Assembly (NCBI GenBank): GCA_947095535.1
Contig: OX352774.1
Span: 66,402,416-66,466,415 of the forward strand
Direction: 5' to 3'
DNA from: Poecilobothrus nobilitatus
Taxonomy: Eukaryota; Arthropoda; Insecta; Diptera; Dolichopodidae
Length of the DNA stretch: 64,000 nt
How positions within the stretch are numbered: the stretch's first letter is position 1; every line of letters begins with the position of its first letter. Made by a program: the position numbers and the translations under genes. Below the pieces are notes generated by a model that saw only the letters and a program-made list of their open reading frames with translations, searched no databases and was not told where the DNA came from. This document shows, in pieces, positions 34,926-48,640 of this stretch.

Positions 34926-35707
34926 AACAAGGCAAAATGTAAACCAACGGTTTTTAAAAGCGTACATTTCCAAAAGATAATACAAAGTGTTTAGAATTGT
35001 GACTTGCACCAAAATCTGAAAATTTCATATAAGAAAAAATGTTAAAATAGGACTTATTTTCATTTTTGACGGGCTGTAAATCCGGAAATCTATATAACTA
35101 AGAAAAACCGTTAATATACGTAAACAGTTATTACTGGAGCTTTAATTTTTATATCTTGCCGAAGAAAAATTTGTACAAATGCCTAAGTTACAGGTATCTA
35201 AAACAAGCATATTTTCAATTTTTGTGCCCTAATAGGTCTTAAACAGGGGGTGGTACAAAAAAAATTTCTGAGAAAACTTGTACCAATTCTGAAAGTTCCT
35301 TATTCCGGTACGCTTTTATATAGGAACTTGAAATTTTGCGACAAGAAAGAAATTTTAGGATTAGTATAAGTTTTCTCAGAAAATTTTTTTAGAACACCCC
35401 CCTTGTAAAGCTATTAAGGCTAAAAAAATAGAAAATTTGCTATTTTTATACATCTATAACTTAGACACCTGTACAAATTTTTCTGCGGCAAGACATAAAA
35501 TTTAAAACTTCAATAATATATTTTTACGTGTGTTAACGGTTATTCTTAGTTATATTTGGACTCATAGCTCCTCAAAATTTCAAAAATACCTTATTTTCTC
35601 ATTTGTTTTTATTATATGAAATTTTAAAATTTTGGTGCAGAGTCATAATTCTAAACAGTTTGTATTATCTTTTGGAAATGTACGCTGGTTTACATACTGC
35701 CTTGTTT
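34926..35707. mobile_element. Inverted duplication of family A (head-to-head, hairpin-forming)
   Basis: Left arm 34926 to about 35310 is a plus-strand family A start ('aaacaaggcaaaatgtaaac', 'agcgtacatttccaaaa'). Right arm about 35311-35707 is the same segment reversed, ending 'ggtttacatactgccttgtt'. The arms align through most of their length, perhaps 75-80% by eye. Neither arm has the family's GACG-rich end. Both arms share 'gcgtacatttccaaaagata', whereas other copies have 'gcgcacatttccaaaa', so the arms are closer to each other than to the rest and likely arose by local inversion-duplication. Confidence 0.75.
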
Positions 35708-38700
35708 ATTTTTTATTTTGCAGGATTCTGTTAATTTTAAAATTATGATTCAAAAATTCTGGTTTCAAATTTTTTATTTGTAATATACTGGCAAAGTTGA
35801 AATCAAATACTTATATTTTTCTAACTTCTGAATATAGGGTATATAGGATACATCTTTTTGGTACAAAGTTTAAGAATTAAGATTAAAATTGAAATGTCAA
35901 GGATATAATATCAATCATATGAAATATATTATTATGTATAATAAAGTTTTATCGAAAAAATATAGTTTTTATTAAATTTCTATTGACATTTTTAAACAAT
36001 CTGACAAATGGTTCCCACAAATTCCAAAAATAATATTCATACATACATATATAAAATATATCCTTTATCTTATTTAAATTTTAAAATTAACTGTCTAATA
36101 TTAATTGTCATTTCATTTGATATATATATATATAATATATAATATAAGTAAATTAATTTGTTTTTAAAACAATTTTTTAAATTGAAAATCTTTAGATAAT
36201 TCTAAGAAATAAAAAAAAAAAAAAAAAAACTTATTATCTATTCACTATTTTATGCAATAACTATTATATTATTTTTCTGGAATGACAATAATCTTCTAAT
36301 TAACTAATATTAATCAGTAGAGTAAAATAATATAATAGTTATATTATTGAATCAATTATTATTTTATATATATAAATAAGATGAGTATATTATTTAAATT
36401 AAAACTTAACCTTTTTCTCAGAAGGATTTCATTAATAAACAATATATTATAATTTTAATAAAAAAAAAAAAAAAAAATAAATAAATAAATAAAAAAAATA
36501 ATAATTATTTGAAAATTTCTAAATTTCATTCTATATATTATATTTTCTTTACTGTTCTTCTATTGCTTTTTTTTTTTTTTTTTCTTATTTTAATTAAATC
36601 CTTATAAACAATGATCCTTTTCTATTGTCATCTAAAAACATATTCTCATCCAGTATGTTATCATATCAATTCGTTAATAATCCTTTTTTGTTCCGTTTTT
36701 GTTTTTTTTTTTATTGTATGTGTTAATATGTTCAACAATTTTATAATAATAATAAAAACAAAAAACTAAACAAAAACAAAAGAAACAAAAAAAAAAAAAA
36801 ACACACGAACAAGAGAAAAACAAAAAAAAAAAAAAAAAGAAAACATAGAAAAAATGAAGAGAACTTGTTGAAGGCTTTTTCTTTCTAACAACATAATTTT
36901 ATTTTTTATAATATCTTGTTTTTTTTTTTTTTTTTTTTTTTTTTCTAGTTTTCCATTAATGTCTCTCTAAGGATGATATACAAACAAATCTGCATATTAT
37001 GGTTTATAAAAGGATATGAGAGATAACGACAAGTATCCCAAGGTAATATTATATTTTTCATCAGGTGAAAACTATATATACTATACTTTTACCTAACAAC
37101 ACAATTATATCAATTTAATATGTATATAAAATATAAAATTTTATATTTTAGATATATTTTTATATACATATATATATAATATCTAGATATGATATATATA
37201 TTAGTTTATATGTATTTAACCAGTTATCTTATGGTATTTTGAAGTTAAGGCTCACATTATGCAAGGATTTTATTTGCAATTTGTTAAGTAATTTTAATAC
37301 ATATTTTTTTTTTTTCTTCTTTGTTTTTTTGTGTTTTGTTTTTTTTTTTTTTTGTCTAGAATATATAGGATCAAAACACAAAATATATTATATCGAAAAA
37401 CATATACACATACATATACATGAAATGAATTTTATACAAAATAAAAAAAAAAACAATAGTGTAGAATTATAGTTTTGGAAAATACAAACGATTGAAATCA
37501 GATGGGAAATTCAAAGTAACAAAAAAAACAAAAAAACAAAAACAAAAAAACAAAAATAAAAAACAAAAATAGAGAAAGAATTTTAATGCAACAAGTTGTG
37601 ATAAACTAAATTAGATTGAATTGATTTGAACGGGATTTAAAAATATAAAACTTATATATTATGTATATACACATATATGTATATTGTATATTTATATATA
37701 TATTGATACATATATTATAATTATAATATACAATTAGTTTTTTTTTTAAATAAAAACAAACTATAGCTAGTACACAAAAAAAAAAAAACAAAAAGAAAAA
37801 CAAATTTGAATTGAACCTAAAAACTTTATTATAAAAAAACATAAAATGATTATAGTGTTGTATTCGTTTAATACTTTATTAATTAAATTATTGATTTTTG
37901 GTTTTTGTTTTGTGTTTATTTCAAAATACATAGATGGTATTTAAAGCCAATAATGATTATACAAAAAAAAAAATCAACATATAACCTATTAGGTACGTTT
38001 TTCTTCACAATGATCAAAATCACTTTACATATTATGAAAGATTTGAATCATTGCCTCCAGAATTGTACGGAAAATTAACTTACAATTGGAGATTTTTTGT
38101 TTTTTTTTGTTTTTTATATTAATATTTACAATCATTTAATCGTTCAGATCAGACGATTATTGAAGCATAAATAATAATTAGTTTCAATTGCAGTAACCCA
38201 AATTACTTGAATACTGATTTTATTTCTTTTCAAAATTATATTCAACATTTTGTTTTGAGCACAAGAATCTATAATAATCCTTTGAGGTTTATTCTTAAAT
38301 GATGATATTAAATTTATAGGTTTCAATAATCAAATTGAATATAATAATATGTTTTATAAGTTTTTAAGATTTTTATCTATATTTTAGCTAAAACTAGATA
38401 ATTAAGATTTTTAAAAGACTTTTGTAATTAATTTTTTTTTTTTTTATTTAAATTTTTTTCTTATTTTTTAAGAACCAAGCAAGTTGGTCAATTATAATCT
38501 TGGTAATTTGAAACAAATGAAGTAACATAAGCATAATTCCTGAGTACTCAAATACTATCATATTCTTAGGTAGGAAACTTTATAGTTTGAGAATGAATAA
38601 AGTGAATATAATTGTATTTTTCTTCTTTCCACTTCTATAAGTAGTATTGGGCACGCACATAGGGCACTAGGGTACGCACTAAGTCATTTAACTAAGTTTT

Positions 38701-39828
38701 ATTCACTAGAATCATTAGTTTTTCTAGGACTTTGTTTAGTCGTTTCTAGAAAAATAATTGTATGATCTGTAATCAATTAATTTAAATAACTCTAACTCAC
38801 TGACAAATTGAATTTATGACTCAATCAGTTTGTCATTAGGCAATGGCAAATTATAACTAATATTAAGGAATATATCGAAATGTTGAAACTATGAAACCTT
38901 TAATGATCACACAATATATTTGTAGATGATGTTATATTTTAGAAATGTTTTAAATTCAGTCTAACGCACCCAAACACTGAAGGTTCTTAACTAACTTTTT
39001 CTTAAATAACTTCTTAGTTAATTACGTTTAAAAAAAGCTAATGATAATATTCTACCTAATCACTCTCATAACAAAATCAGAAAACTTACTGCATTACCTC
39101 ATTCAATGAATAATGAAGTTAATTAGTTTTCAAAAATTTTTTTAAAAGTTTTTTTACAGCTTGTATCTAAGTCTGCTGCTTCATTCAGTTGAAAAAAGCT
39201 TAAGATTCAATTTTATTTTTTGTCATTAATTTTATTATACAGTTTTGTGACTAAGTTATAACAACTACTACACAAATTTATGGAATATTAGTACTTTTTA
39301 TAAGCATTTTCTGTATTATATATTAACAAAATGCACTCATTAGATTTTGTAAAGATATATGTACCTAAAAAAGTCTAAAAAAATTCTAAAAAATTATTAT
39401 ATCCACAAAAAATGTCCTTTGATAGTTTAAGCTCCATTTAAAAACTTAAGCCTTTCTCATAAATTTTACTAATATATTTTAAATATTTTTACAAAATTAT
39501 CGAAGTATCGAGTATTTTTACGAAATATCGAAGTTTACGAACACCAGCTCACGAATCTTATGTTTTAAGAAACAATTAAATAGTTATTTCTTGAAATTTG
39601 AAAACTGTAAGGGACGGGACAGGATACTAAATCAAGTTTAAAGTCAATGTTTAAAATCTTTGACTTCAAGATTCAATGATTAAACCTCAAGTCCAATAAT
39701 GTCAAACTATAACAGATAAATAATTCATCAATATTTATGTGTACATCTTTATACTCGTATATTATATTTAGTTCAATTTATATATAAATTTATTGAAGAA
39801 AGCACTTTTGATAACGTACAATAATGAC
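35708..39828. other. A+T-rich stretch with homopolymer-dense island at 36190-38110
   Basis: No gene recognised. The island holds a T run of 26 (36919-36944), several A runs of 14-19 (about 36210, 36462, 36788, 36825), and CAAAAAC-type arrays at 37515-37570. ORFs here are translated homopolymers. Confidence 0.5.
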
Positions 39829-40555
39829 AAGGTAGAATATAAAATCAAAAACTTTTAAAACTGCACATCTTCAAAAATACAATAAAAACAGTTGTAATAT
39901 TGTAACTTGCATCAAAATTTGTAAATTATTCTTATAGAGTTTTATATTTAAGAAAAAAGTATAAAAAATCAAGAGACACATTCTTCAATTTTAAGGAAAT
40001 CCTATATAATTAAAAAAAGCCGTTCAATGACATATAAAATTGTAATGTTCCAGCTAAAATTTTATCGTTTTACTTCAAAAAAAATTTGTAAAAGTGTCTA
40101 AAAAAGGCAAATTTTCAATTTTTGTCCCGAATCAATGATTAAACACGGGAAGATACAAAAAAAAAATTCTCAAATAACTTATGCTAATTTCAAAAGATCT
40201 TTTTTCTATCAAAATTTTTTAATTTCTAAATAAAATCATGCCGGAGTTAAATGTAAAATTACTTGCAAAATTTTATTTTTACATAACATAAATTTTACAT
40301 AAATTTAAATACTTGCAAAAAATGGTATCATTTTTATATTCTTTTGTAAAGCCAAAAAAAAAAAAAATTCTGTCGTTTTACCTTTTTGGAACATAAATAT
40401 TTTTAAAATATCTGTCCATGGTTTTATGGAATCAACCAAATTTCATCACTCTATCTTAAACAGTGTAGAAGTTTTGTAAACAGATAGACGGACGGATAAT
40501 GTGAAACTAAAAAACAACTTTTTCAAATTTTTTTTTGTAAAATGTGCTAAGAAAC
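39829..40555 (+). mobile_element. Family A dispersed repeat, diverged copy
   Basis: Starts 'gacaaggtagaatataaaat' and continues through 'gtaacttgcatcaaaatttg', 'atgattaaacacggga' and 'tctgtccatggttttatgg' to 'gatagacggacggataa' and a terminal 'aaaatgtgctaag'. Older than most copies, with deletions in the middle. Confidence 0.7.
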
Positions 40556-41249
40556 ATTTGATTCAATTTTATAAGAAATTTAGCATGTTTTCATTATAGT
40601 TAGGAGTTAACACATTTTTTTTTTGTTTGATAACAGTTTTCATCCAAGTTTAAAATTAAGTATTTTTGAATATATCCATTATACAAAAATATACTCATCA
40701 GTCATCTGAACACAAATTCAAAATATTATTTAAAATTTAGTACCGTTTTAGTGTTAGAAATCGTATTTAAAGTTTAGGTGGTTATACGACAGTTGTACCA
40801 CTGATTTTATTCCATTTACAGCAAGAAAATTTAAAAGAAAACTTTTTTTTTATCTCAAATTTACAAAAGTTCTTTAACTTCGAAATCCTATAGACGTAGA
40901 GCAATACTCGGGGTGTTCGTATAATATTTCAGAGTTGAAATTAAAAAATACAACTTATCCGTAGCTTTTTTTTTTTTGCAAATTTTGTATTTTCAGTTCA
41001 TTTTTGTTTTTATTAATATTCAATTATAAAATGAAAATTCTGAAATTTTGCTGACATCTGAGATAACATCACTCGAAAAGCTTTAAAATGCATTTTTTCT
41101 CAATATCAATTTGTAATAAGATCATTACATTTTGGTACAATTTGCTTCCTCTAAAACTTCAAAGAAATCACAATAATATGCTGGTTGGTACTTTTATATT
41201 ACATTTAATATTATTCTAATTTCTCTAATAAATTTAAAAAAAAAACAAG
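40556..41249. other. A+T-rich non-coding stretch
   Basis: No recognised feature. Confidence 0.5.
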
Positions 41250-42030
41250 TAAAGGAAAAAACCAAAGATTTTTATAAAAGCACATTTCCAAAATTAAAAA
41301 ATATTCCATAATAAGCCTAAAGGGAAAAGTAAATGCATATATTGAAAAATAAATTTTGATAAAAAATTAGTTTTCTTTGATTTTTTTTTTGGTACTAAAA
41401 AAATTGTGAAAGATCAAATCACACTTTCGTCGATTATAAGGTAACTCTATATTATTAACAAAAATTATTAAAACAAACAAAAATATAATGTTGGAGCTTT
41501 AAGTTTTGTATATTACTTCAAAAAAATGTGGAGCGGTGCCCTAGTTACATATTTTTTAAAATAGAGAATTTTCAGTTTTTGACCCCTTACAGCTGCTAAA
41601 CGGGGGCGACAAAATAACTTATACTGATTTCGAAAGATCTAACCCCTCTCAATACTTCAAAGTTCTTAATTAAATCTTTTGAAAAATAGAACGGGTCTAA
41701 ATTTTTGCAAAAATTCAGTTTTTACATAACGGTATATTAAAATACCGCATGGCAAAGACACATATTTATATTATATATATTTTTATAAAACCAGCTATCG
41801 TTTGGCTTTTTCAGATTGAAAATATTCCTTATGCAACTGTGTTATAACAATTTAAAGATAGGGCTTTCGAACTTTGTAGGGCTGTAGCTCCATAACAGAT
41901 GGGGATACCGCAAAAAGCTGTTCCACAAACGGTGTAGAAGTTTTGTAAATACCCAGATGGACGGACGGACAGACCAAAAGAGTGAAACTAATAAGCATAT
42001 TTTTTCAAAATTTTTTCAAAATTTTCTAAA
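41250..42030 (+). mobile_element. Family A/B-type dispersed repeat, intermediate copy
   Basis: Carries family A's 'aaaagcacatttccaaaa' start and 'gaaactaataagcatatttt' end, with a 'ggacggacggacagacc' segment. Its middle ('cacactttcgtcgattataa', 'taatgttggagctttaa', 'gaccccttacagctgctaaa', 'acataacggtatattaa') matches family B more closely. It shows that the two families share a common ancestral core. Confidence 0.65.
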
Positions 42031-42964
42031 AATGAAGTTAGATACGAAATCCCAATAACAAATTCTCAAACACATATAATCGGAAATTATAAAATCCCAA
42101 AAAATTTTCATCTTATCACAAAATACCAAATCCAAAAATTCCAAATTAAAAAATCCCTTAATTGTAAAATTTTATTCTCGCGCATTAAATTACTACTTGA
42201 GAGAATCTCAAAAAAAATCTTGAATAAAAAACATCTAAAAAATATATGTATTATATTTATTCGAAATAAATTATAATAAATTCTGGAATAAGCGTATATA
42301 ATCCTAATTTTGCAACCAACTTCAAAATTCTTCTTAATTATTTTTACACGTATATATTTCAACATCAAAAAATTTAAAATAGTAATGACTGCTGTCCTCA
42401 AATTCCCTTTAAACAAATTATTGAAACTCTGATTTTGTAACTAACTTTAAAAACCCTTCAAATTAGTTTCTTAACTAGCATATTACAACAATAAAGCATT
42501 TACAATTTCTATAAATGAGAATTTTCCCAATTTTGATATTTTGTGTTTGTGATCTTGTAAATTTTAAATATTGAAAAATGCGATATCCGGATGCTCCCAA
42601 AAATATGCTGATGTATATTGTATTACAAAAACCAAAAAAAAAAAAAAAGTGCTTTGAATAAATGTTTGACTAATATTATATTTTTTCCCTTAAAAATTTT
42701 CCAAATCTAATACATGTTTAATAAATCAATGAAATACTTAAGAAAAACTTACTTAGGATTCAACATCAAATAGAATTTAAAATAGTTGAAGCGACTAGAG
42801 TTAAATTCCGACTAAACAAATTATTGAAACCCTTTTTTTGTAATTAACTCTAAAACCGCTTAAAATTAGTTTCTGACCAGCATAGTACAACAGTAAAGCA
42901 AAGAATTTTCTCATTTTCCAATTTTGAGATTTTGTGTTTGGGATTTTGTAAATTTTGAATTTTG
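42031..42964 (+). repeat. Family C units and 'aaatcccaa' degenerate array
   Basis: Degenerate 'aaatccca' wording at about 42045-42160, family C units at about 42285-42480 ('ttgcaaccaacttcaaaatt', 'ttattgaaactctgattttg') and 42810-42870, and inverted 'ttttgtgtttgggattttg' wording near 42540 and 42920. A 102-codon reverse frame spanning 42108-42416 is not conserved in other copies and is not called. The succession resembles 936-1327 and 6036-6390, suggesting one larger composite repeat. Confidence 0.45.
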
Positions 42965-43101
42965 AAATTACACAGAATTTCCTGTTCAGGCGTGACTGTA
43001 AATGTAGTAAAGGGGAATAACTCTTACGACGTTTGTGGGATTTGAACCCATACTCCCTCGGTGTTTACACCGTATTTTACCCACTAAGTCACTGAGACAC
43101 C
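42965..43101 (-). mobile_element. tRNA-derived SINE, family 2, 3'-truncated copy
   Basis: The reverse strand from 43101 reads 'ggtgtctcagtgacttagtg'; box A is 'tgacttagtgggt' and box B is 'gggttcaaatccc'. It then runs through 'cacaaacgtcgtaagagtta' and 'cagtcacgcctgaacaggaa' to 'tgtgtaatttc'. It lacks the 'tttatgtggca' segment and poly(A) tail seen in the other two copies. Confidence 0.75.
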
Positions 43102-44526
43102 ATAAATAAATATTTAACTAAAACTAACTTTTCTCCTTAAGAATTTTCCAAATCTAATAATTGTTTAATCAATTAATGAAGTACTTAGGAAAACAAAAAA
43201 AAACAAAAAAAAAGACAATGAATAAACCAAAAAGAAAGCATTTTTAAAAACTAATTTTATTTTAAATTGATTACGACATTAACTTTACATTTACTCATCT
43301 AATTTGATTATATATACATGTATATATGTATTTTATATATAAACAAAAAACAAGAAAAACCCAAAAAAAAACCAACTCATATGAATTTATATTTTGTTGT
43401 GATGTGGATACCCCATAATATAATATGTTTAGAAACATTAAGAAACTTGAAATTTTAAAACTTTTTAATTTAATAAGATTTAAAAAACAAAAAAAAATGT
43501 TAGGATATTATTTTATAATATTTATATATGTATATGTAGATATTATGTATTATTCATATATGTTATTCCTAAATATAATCATGGGAATTTAAAATCAACA
43601 TTTTTATTATATACATATTATATAATATATATTAAAATACATATATATATATAAAATTATATTATATAATGCTTTTTGTTCATCAAATAAGTAGCAACCA
43701 ACCAATTTGCACAATTTATTCCATTTCTAAATTGTTTTTTAGATTTATTTATTCTTGTTGCTTTTATTTTAACATTTTTTTGTTTTTTTTTTTTTATTCT
43801 TATTTTCATTTTCATTTTTATTTTTCATTTTTTTCTTTTCTTTTTGTTTTTTTTTTATTTTTTTGTTATAACTGCAAAAAAAAAAAATGTCATTTTTCAT
43901 TTAGCTTAAAATATTTCACAATGATTTTGTAGTAAATTTGTTATTTCTGTTGCTTTTGATCCTATTTTATTCTTTTACAAGCTTTTTTAAATCTCCAATT
44001 TAACAAAAGGTAGTAAAGTATATTGGTATCAAGGCAAAAGACTAGTAAGTAAAAAGAAAAAAAAAAAATTAAAAAAATATACATTGTAATGTAACCACTT
44101 TTACTATTAAAAACTACACGTAAATAAGAAACAAAAATCTTCAATTTTTTTTTTTTTTAATATACGAAATAATGTTTTATATATACATATAAAAAACTAT
44201 GAATATTACATTATAGTTAATATACAGTTACGGAAAAAAAAGCAAAAATATTTTAATGTTCCTTTCCAGCTAAATCAAAAAAAATTAAATATTGGTGGTC
44301 GTTAATTCAAATGCAATTAAATATTTTAGATTTGATAGTGTGTGTGAACATATCTAAAAATAATTTTCCAACCAATCTAAAATTAATTATTCATATCATG
44401 GTTGTTTTTATTTTATTTGCTCGATCAAACAGTGTTATATTGGTAACGGTTTTCAAACCCATTATTTGATGAGAAAAAAGTATGTTTTGTTTTCTGGGTT
44501 ACCCAACTCAAATGCTCCAATAAAAA
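43102..44526. other. Homopolymer-rich, A+T-rich non-coding stretch
   Basis: No gene recognised. TA-type microsatellites at 43310-43330 and 43615-43660, T-rich DNA at 43770-43870, T run near 44145. Confidence 0.5.
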
Positions 44527-44775
44527 AAATATTATGTCTTAAATCATTCTTACCTCCTTTTGTAGTTTAAATTGTAAAAACTAAGTATTTTTAATAATGA
44601 TGGGTGCAAAAGCTACCATTCGCACAGTAAGTGGAAGAATTTAATATATTTAATAATATTACATCTTAAATCATTCTTACCTCCTTTTGTAGTTAAAGAT
44701 GTAAAAACTTAGTATTTTTAATAATGATGGATGAAAAAGCTACCTTTCGCACAGTAAGTGGAAGAATTTAATATC
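44527..44775 (+). repeat. 127-bp direct tandem duplication
   Basis: 'cttaaatcattcttacctcc' occurs at 44538 and again at 44665. The units are collinear through 'gtatttttaataatgatggg', 'aaaagctacc' and 'cgcacagtaagtggaagaat', with only a handful of differences, so the duplication is fairly recent. Confidence 0.85.
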
Positions 44776-47700
44776 TCACATGTTCATTATAGGTTATACT
44801 TCACAGTAATCATACAGTAATCTTGAATTGACAAAATGGTTCCCTTGCAATTATTTCCATATGTTTTCTGCTTATCAATGTGTTATTATTCTAGTAAAAT
44901 TATCTTTTTAACAGTTCTCACTAGTACAAATAGATTAACCACGATTACCATGCCAATTAACCATGCCAATAAATCCAAATTTTTAAAATATTTTTGAACC
45001 GATTGTGAGATAACTATACAACTATTCAACTAATGTTTAAAAACCAATACATTAAATGCGTTTTTATCTAATAGAAGAAGACATACTCATTATTTATTTT
45101 TCGGATTTCCTATAATCCCCGGAATCGTTAAGAACCGTTATTATTTATATTTTTCTAACTCATTTTGTTTTTTTCCTTTTGGTCTTTTTCATCACCTTCT
45201 TTCTTCGTGATCTTTTAAACCTGTAAAACCACATGTTTAACCTATGTCTAACCTATCGAGGCTGAGGCCTATCGAAATTTAAATTGATTATAAACAAAAA
45301 CTTATAATAGTATCTTAAATAAATAGCAAGGTGTTTAAACGATATTTTAATTGTTTAAAGTAATAACACAGTGGGCTATTCTGCTCAGCATAGAGCTTCC
45401 ACTTATTATTTATCATTGACTAACCTTCAGTTTCGGGAATCATTAACTTCACTAAGCTATTGATTACTTTGCTGTAGCTATTGAAACTATGAGACGTTTC
45501 TTTTATTTCCACACCATCTAAGAATTAATTAAAATATATGTAACATTAATTAGTCTCCAAAGTATCACACAACTTTATTTCGTTACTGTATTCATATTTA
45601 GAAGAATATTTAAAATATGTATATATATAATATATAATTTTTTATTTTATTTTGAAATCATAAAAAAAAAAGCCCAAGGAAACTCCTAAAATGTAAACTA
45701 CTATCAGAATCATAAGATACTATACAATATAACGGTACTATATCAACGAAGAAGAAGTAGTAAAAGATAAAGAGTTGTAAGAATTACTTGCAACATACTA
45801 CAGAACACATTAAAGAAAGAAAAAAAAAATATATAAAATATGTTTTTTCTTTTACTTTCTCAAGTATTAAAAATAAGAAGTAGTATGTGTATAAATTGAA
45901 AAGTATGCAAAAATAATAATAAAATAATAATAAGAACAAAAATTGCAAAAAAAAAAAAAAAATAGGAAAATTCTTTTCCATTTTTTTTTTTTTTTTGCAG
46001 AAACTCCTTACAATATTTTATATATTTTTTTTTTATAAATGTGAATATGGGATGTGCACAATATAGAATCTCAGTGGATTCTAATTTTTTTTTTTTTTTT
46101 CGTTTTCTTCAATATAAAAATTTTCTTTACGTTTTTTATATGTTTTTTTTTTTTGTTTTCTTTTCTAAAATAAGAAGAAACTTATTCTTTATGAAGCATT
46201 TAAATTGAAAATATGCGAGGTTAGTAGCAAAAAAATCAACAAAATCCTTGACAACATAAACAATAACAAAAAAATACAAACAATATTTAATCACATTAGT
46301 TATTTTTACTTCCTTTCGTACATAAGAAAAAACAAAAAAAGTATTGTAATCACGAAAATAAGATTCTAACAAAAAGATATTACTAGACCCCGCATTTTAA
46401 ATTATTTTGACATTTTGGGCCACAATAAGTCGTAAAATATCATTATTGGAAATAAGTTAGTATGCAACGTTAGTGTCTATACAGATAAAAATGAGATGAA
46501 AAGTGTATTGATGATGAAATGATGGGTCACCTCAATGTAAAGGTGAAGTAAAGTGAAATTTAAGTATTCATAGAATTTTTCTAGGTAAGCTATGCAAGTC
46601 AAATGTGGAACTGTATTTAAATAGAAATTATTTCTAAGGCTTGATGATATGACAAACTAAAAACGTTTGGATATCAATTTTTATATCATCTATTTTTAAA
46701 ATTTTACTGTAGATCAAATTATTGGAAAAGGATTTATATATTAAATAATTGGAATCCAACATATCATAACAGAAAAACTACTTAAAATAAATTGAACATA
46801 CTTGCGTTATTTTAAAAAGAAAGGTTTTTATTTTAATTTTCGCTATAAATAACACAACCAGGCGTGTTCTAAAATCATTTTCGAATCCGAACTAACAACA
46901 GACAAATTATATTTTTATTAAAATCACCATGTAAAAACGTAACTATGTATAGTGGATCTATATAAACTATATAATGAGTATTTAACTTGAGGTTAATAAA
47001 AAATGTTGATTATCCAAAGGTTCAAAACTATTGTAAAGAGAGTTTTCCACCAAAGATCTTCAAATAGTGATTAAAAGAAGAATTTTGAAGAATTCGAGCA
47101 ATTTCGTTTCAGAAGTCAAACAAGAAATGCAAGAAGTATAGAATTCGCCCAGTAATTGTAGAAAAGAATTGTTAAATAACATATTTAATTGTTAGTTCAG
47201 TAAGGATCGGTTTTGAATTTTTTAAATATGTTATATTATATATGGCATATCAAGAAAATTTTAGATATAAATTTAAATGTTACCTTCTGTCACCACCAAA
47301 ATTTTACCTAACAAATTGGCAAATTCTATATTAAAAGTATTATAAAATAATGTCCTTATTTTCACATCTTTGTATACGAAAAAGTCAATGCGAGAAAATT
47401 TCTAAAATAATTTTCTTTAGAATTATTGATATCTTTCTTTCTTACAGAGAGTAAAAGAGAAAAATAATTTTATACCTTTTGAAAAGAGAATAATTTTTCT
47501 AACTTTTACTATAATTTCCTTCTCTTGTCTTAAAATTTATTTAATTTCAAGCATCGAACGCTTCAGTAAGAAATATATATATACATTTTTTTTTCTGCTT
47601 TTATTATATTTTTAGTTCTTTCTTTCTTCCTAATTGTTATGTTTTAGTTTCTAAAAAAAATTAATTTTTTTTCTAGGATATTATATAAAAATGATCCTGA

Positions 47701-48504
47701 AAACTTGTAAACAAAAATATTGTATTTTATTATTGTATCTTCGTATACATATCACAAAAAAAAAAAAAAAGAGAACTAAAAACGAAAATTTTCTAACAAA
47801 AAAAAACAAAACAAAAATTTAAAAATAATATTACAGGTAAAAAGAAACAGGTAATTTAAAAAAGAAATAGTGTGCTTTATATATATATATTTTAACTATC
47901 ATAGACAAAATTTATAATAGTAATAATATATAATAATAAAAATAATATTAAAATATGAAAAAAAAAATATGTAAACGAATATAAAAAAAAAGAAAAAGAA
48001 AATGATTTATAAAACACAAATTTTCTATTTGTCGAAAAAGATTTTCTCCATGTATTTGTTATTAAAACCGAGTATGTAAAACTTAAACGAACAATAAATA
48101 AATGTATAAAAGAATTAAAGGTGATTTTAAAATATTTTTTTTTTACCAGCAAAATTATATGATTATTCTTAAAAAAGAAAAATTCGTCCTTTAAAAAAAT
48201 TATAAACAAAACATAGAAACAACAACAAATAAAAGTATCGTTTAATTTTATTGGGAGCATAATATTTGACCAAATCTCATATAACAAAGTTCTATTTCAT
48301 CTAAGTACATTTTTCAAGAAACTCAAAACACTAAAAATATCCTTTGACAATTTCTCACTTAATAAAATGTCAATGCACAAGTATCCTTTTGCCAGGACGA
48401 ATTTCATAGTAATATGATGACAAATTTAATACTAAAATGGGTTATAAAATCAGGACTTTATGCTTTTCATGAAATGTGTGTATGTGTATATGTATATGTA
48501 TAAG
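44776..48504. other. A+T-rich non-coding stretch, homopolymer-dense at 45600-48290
   Basis: No gene or repeat family recognised. The 131-codon reverse frame at 47892-48287 is dominated by Phe and Ile from A runs and has no family resemblance. Confidence 0.5.
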
Positions 48505-48640
48505 GGAGATTCTAAATTAGAAAGGATTTTATAGTTGGGGTAACAAAAGCAGGATTTAATTATTGTAAACCTCAATTTGTAACCAACTGCGAGTATAAAA
48601 TCCACACTATCTAACGAGCGAAAATTGTTGGGATTTAGAA
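48505..48640 (-). repeat. Family C repeat fragment
   Basis: The reverse strand contains 'ataaaatcctttctaattta' and 'gaatctccctta', matching the unit at 6123-6160. A second weak unit ('gttggttacaaattgag' on the reverse strand region near 48565) follows. Confidence 0.5.

Noticed and set aside
42108..42416. 102-codon reverse-strand open frame
   Set aside because: Lies over family C and 'aaatccca' repeats; the equivalent sequence at 6036-6390 is not open in this frame.
47892..48287. 131-codon reverse-strand open frame
   Set aside because: The longest frame in the window, but it is Phe/Ile/Leu-rich because it reads A runs in reverse. No domain, no family resemblance, no splice context.
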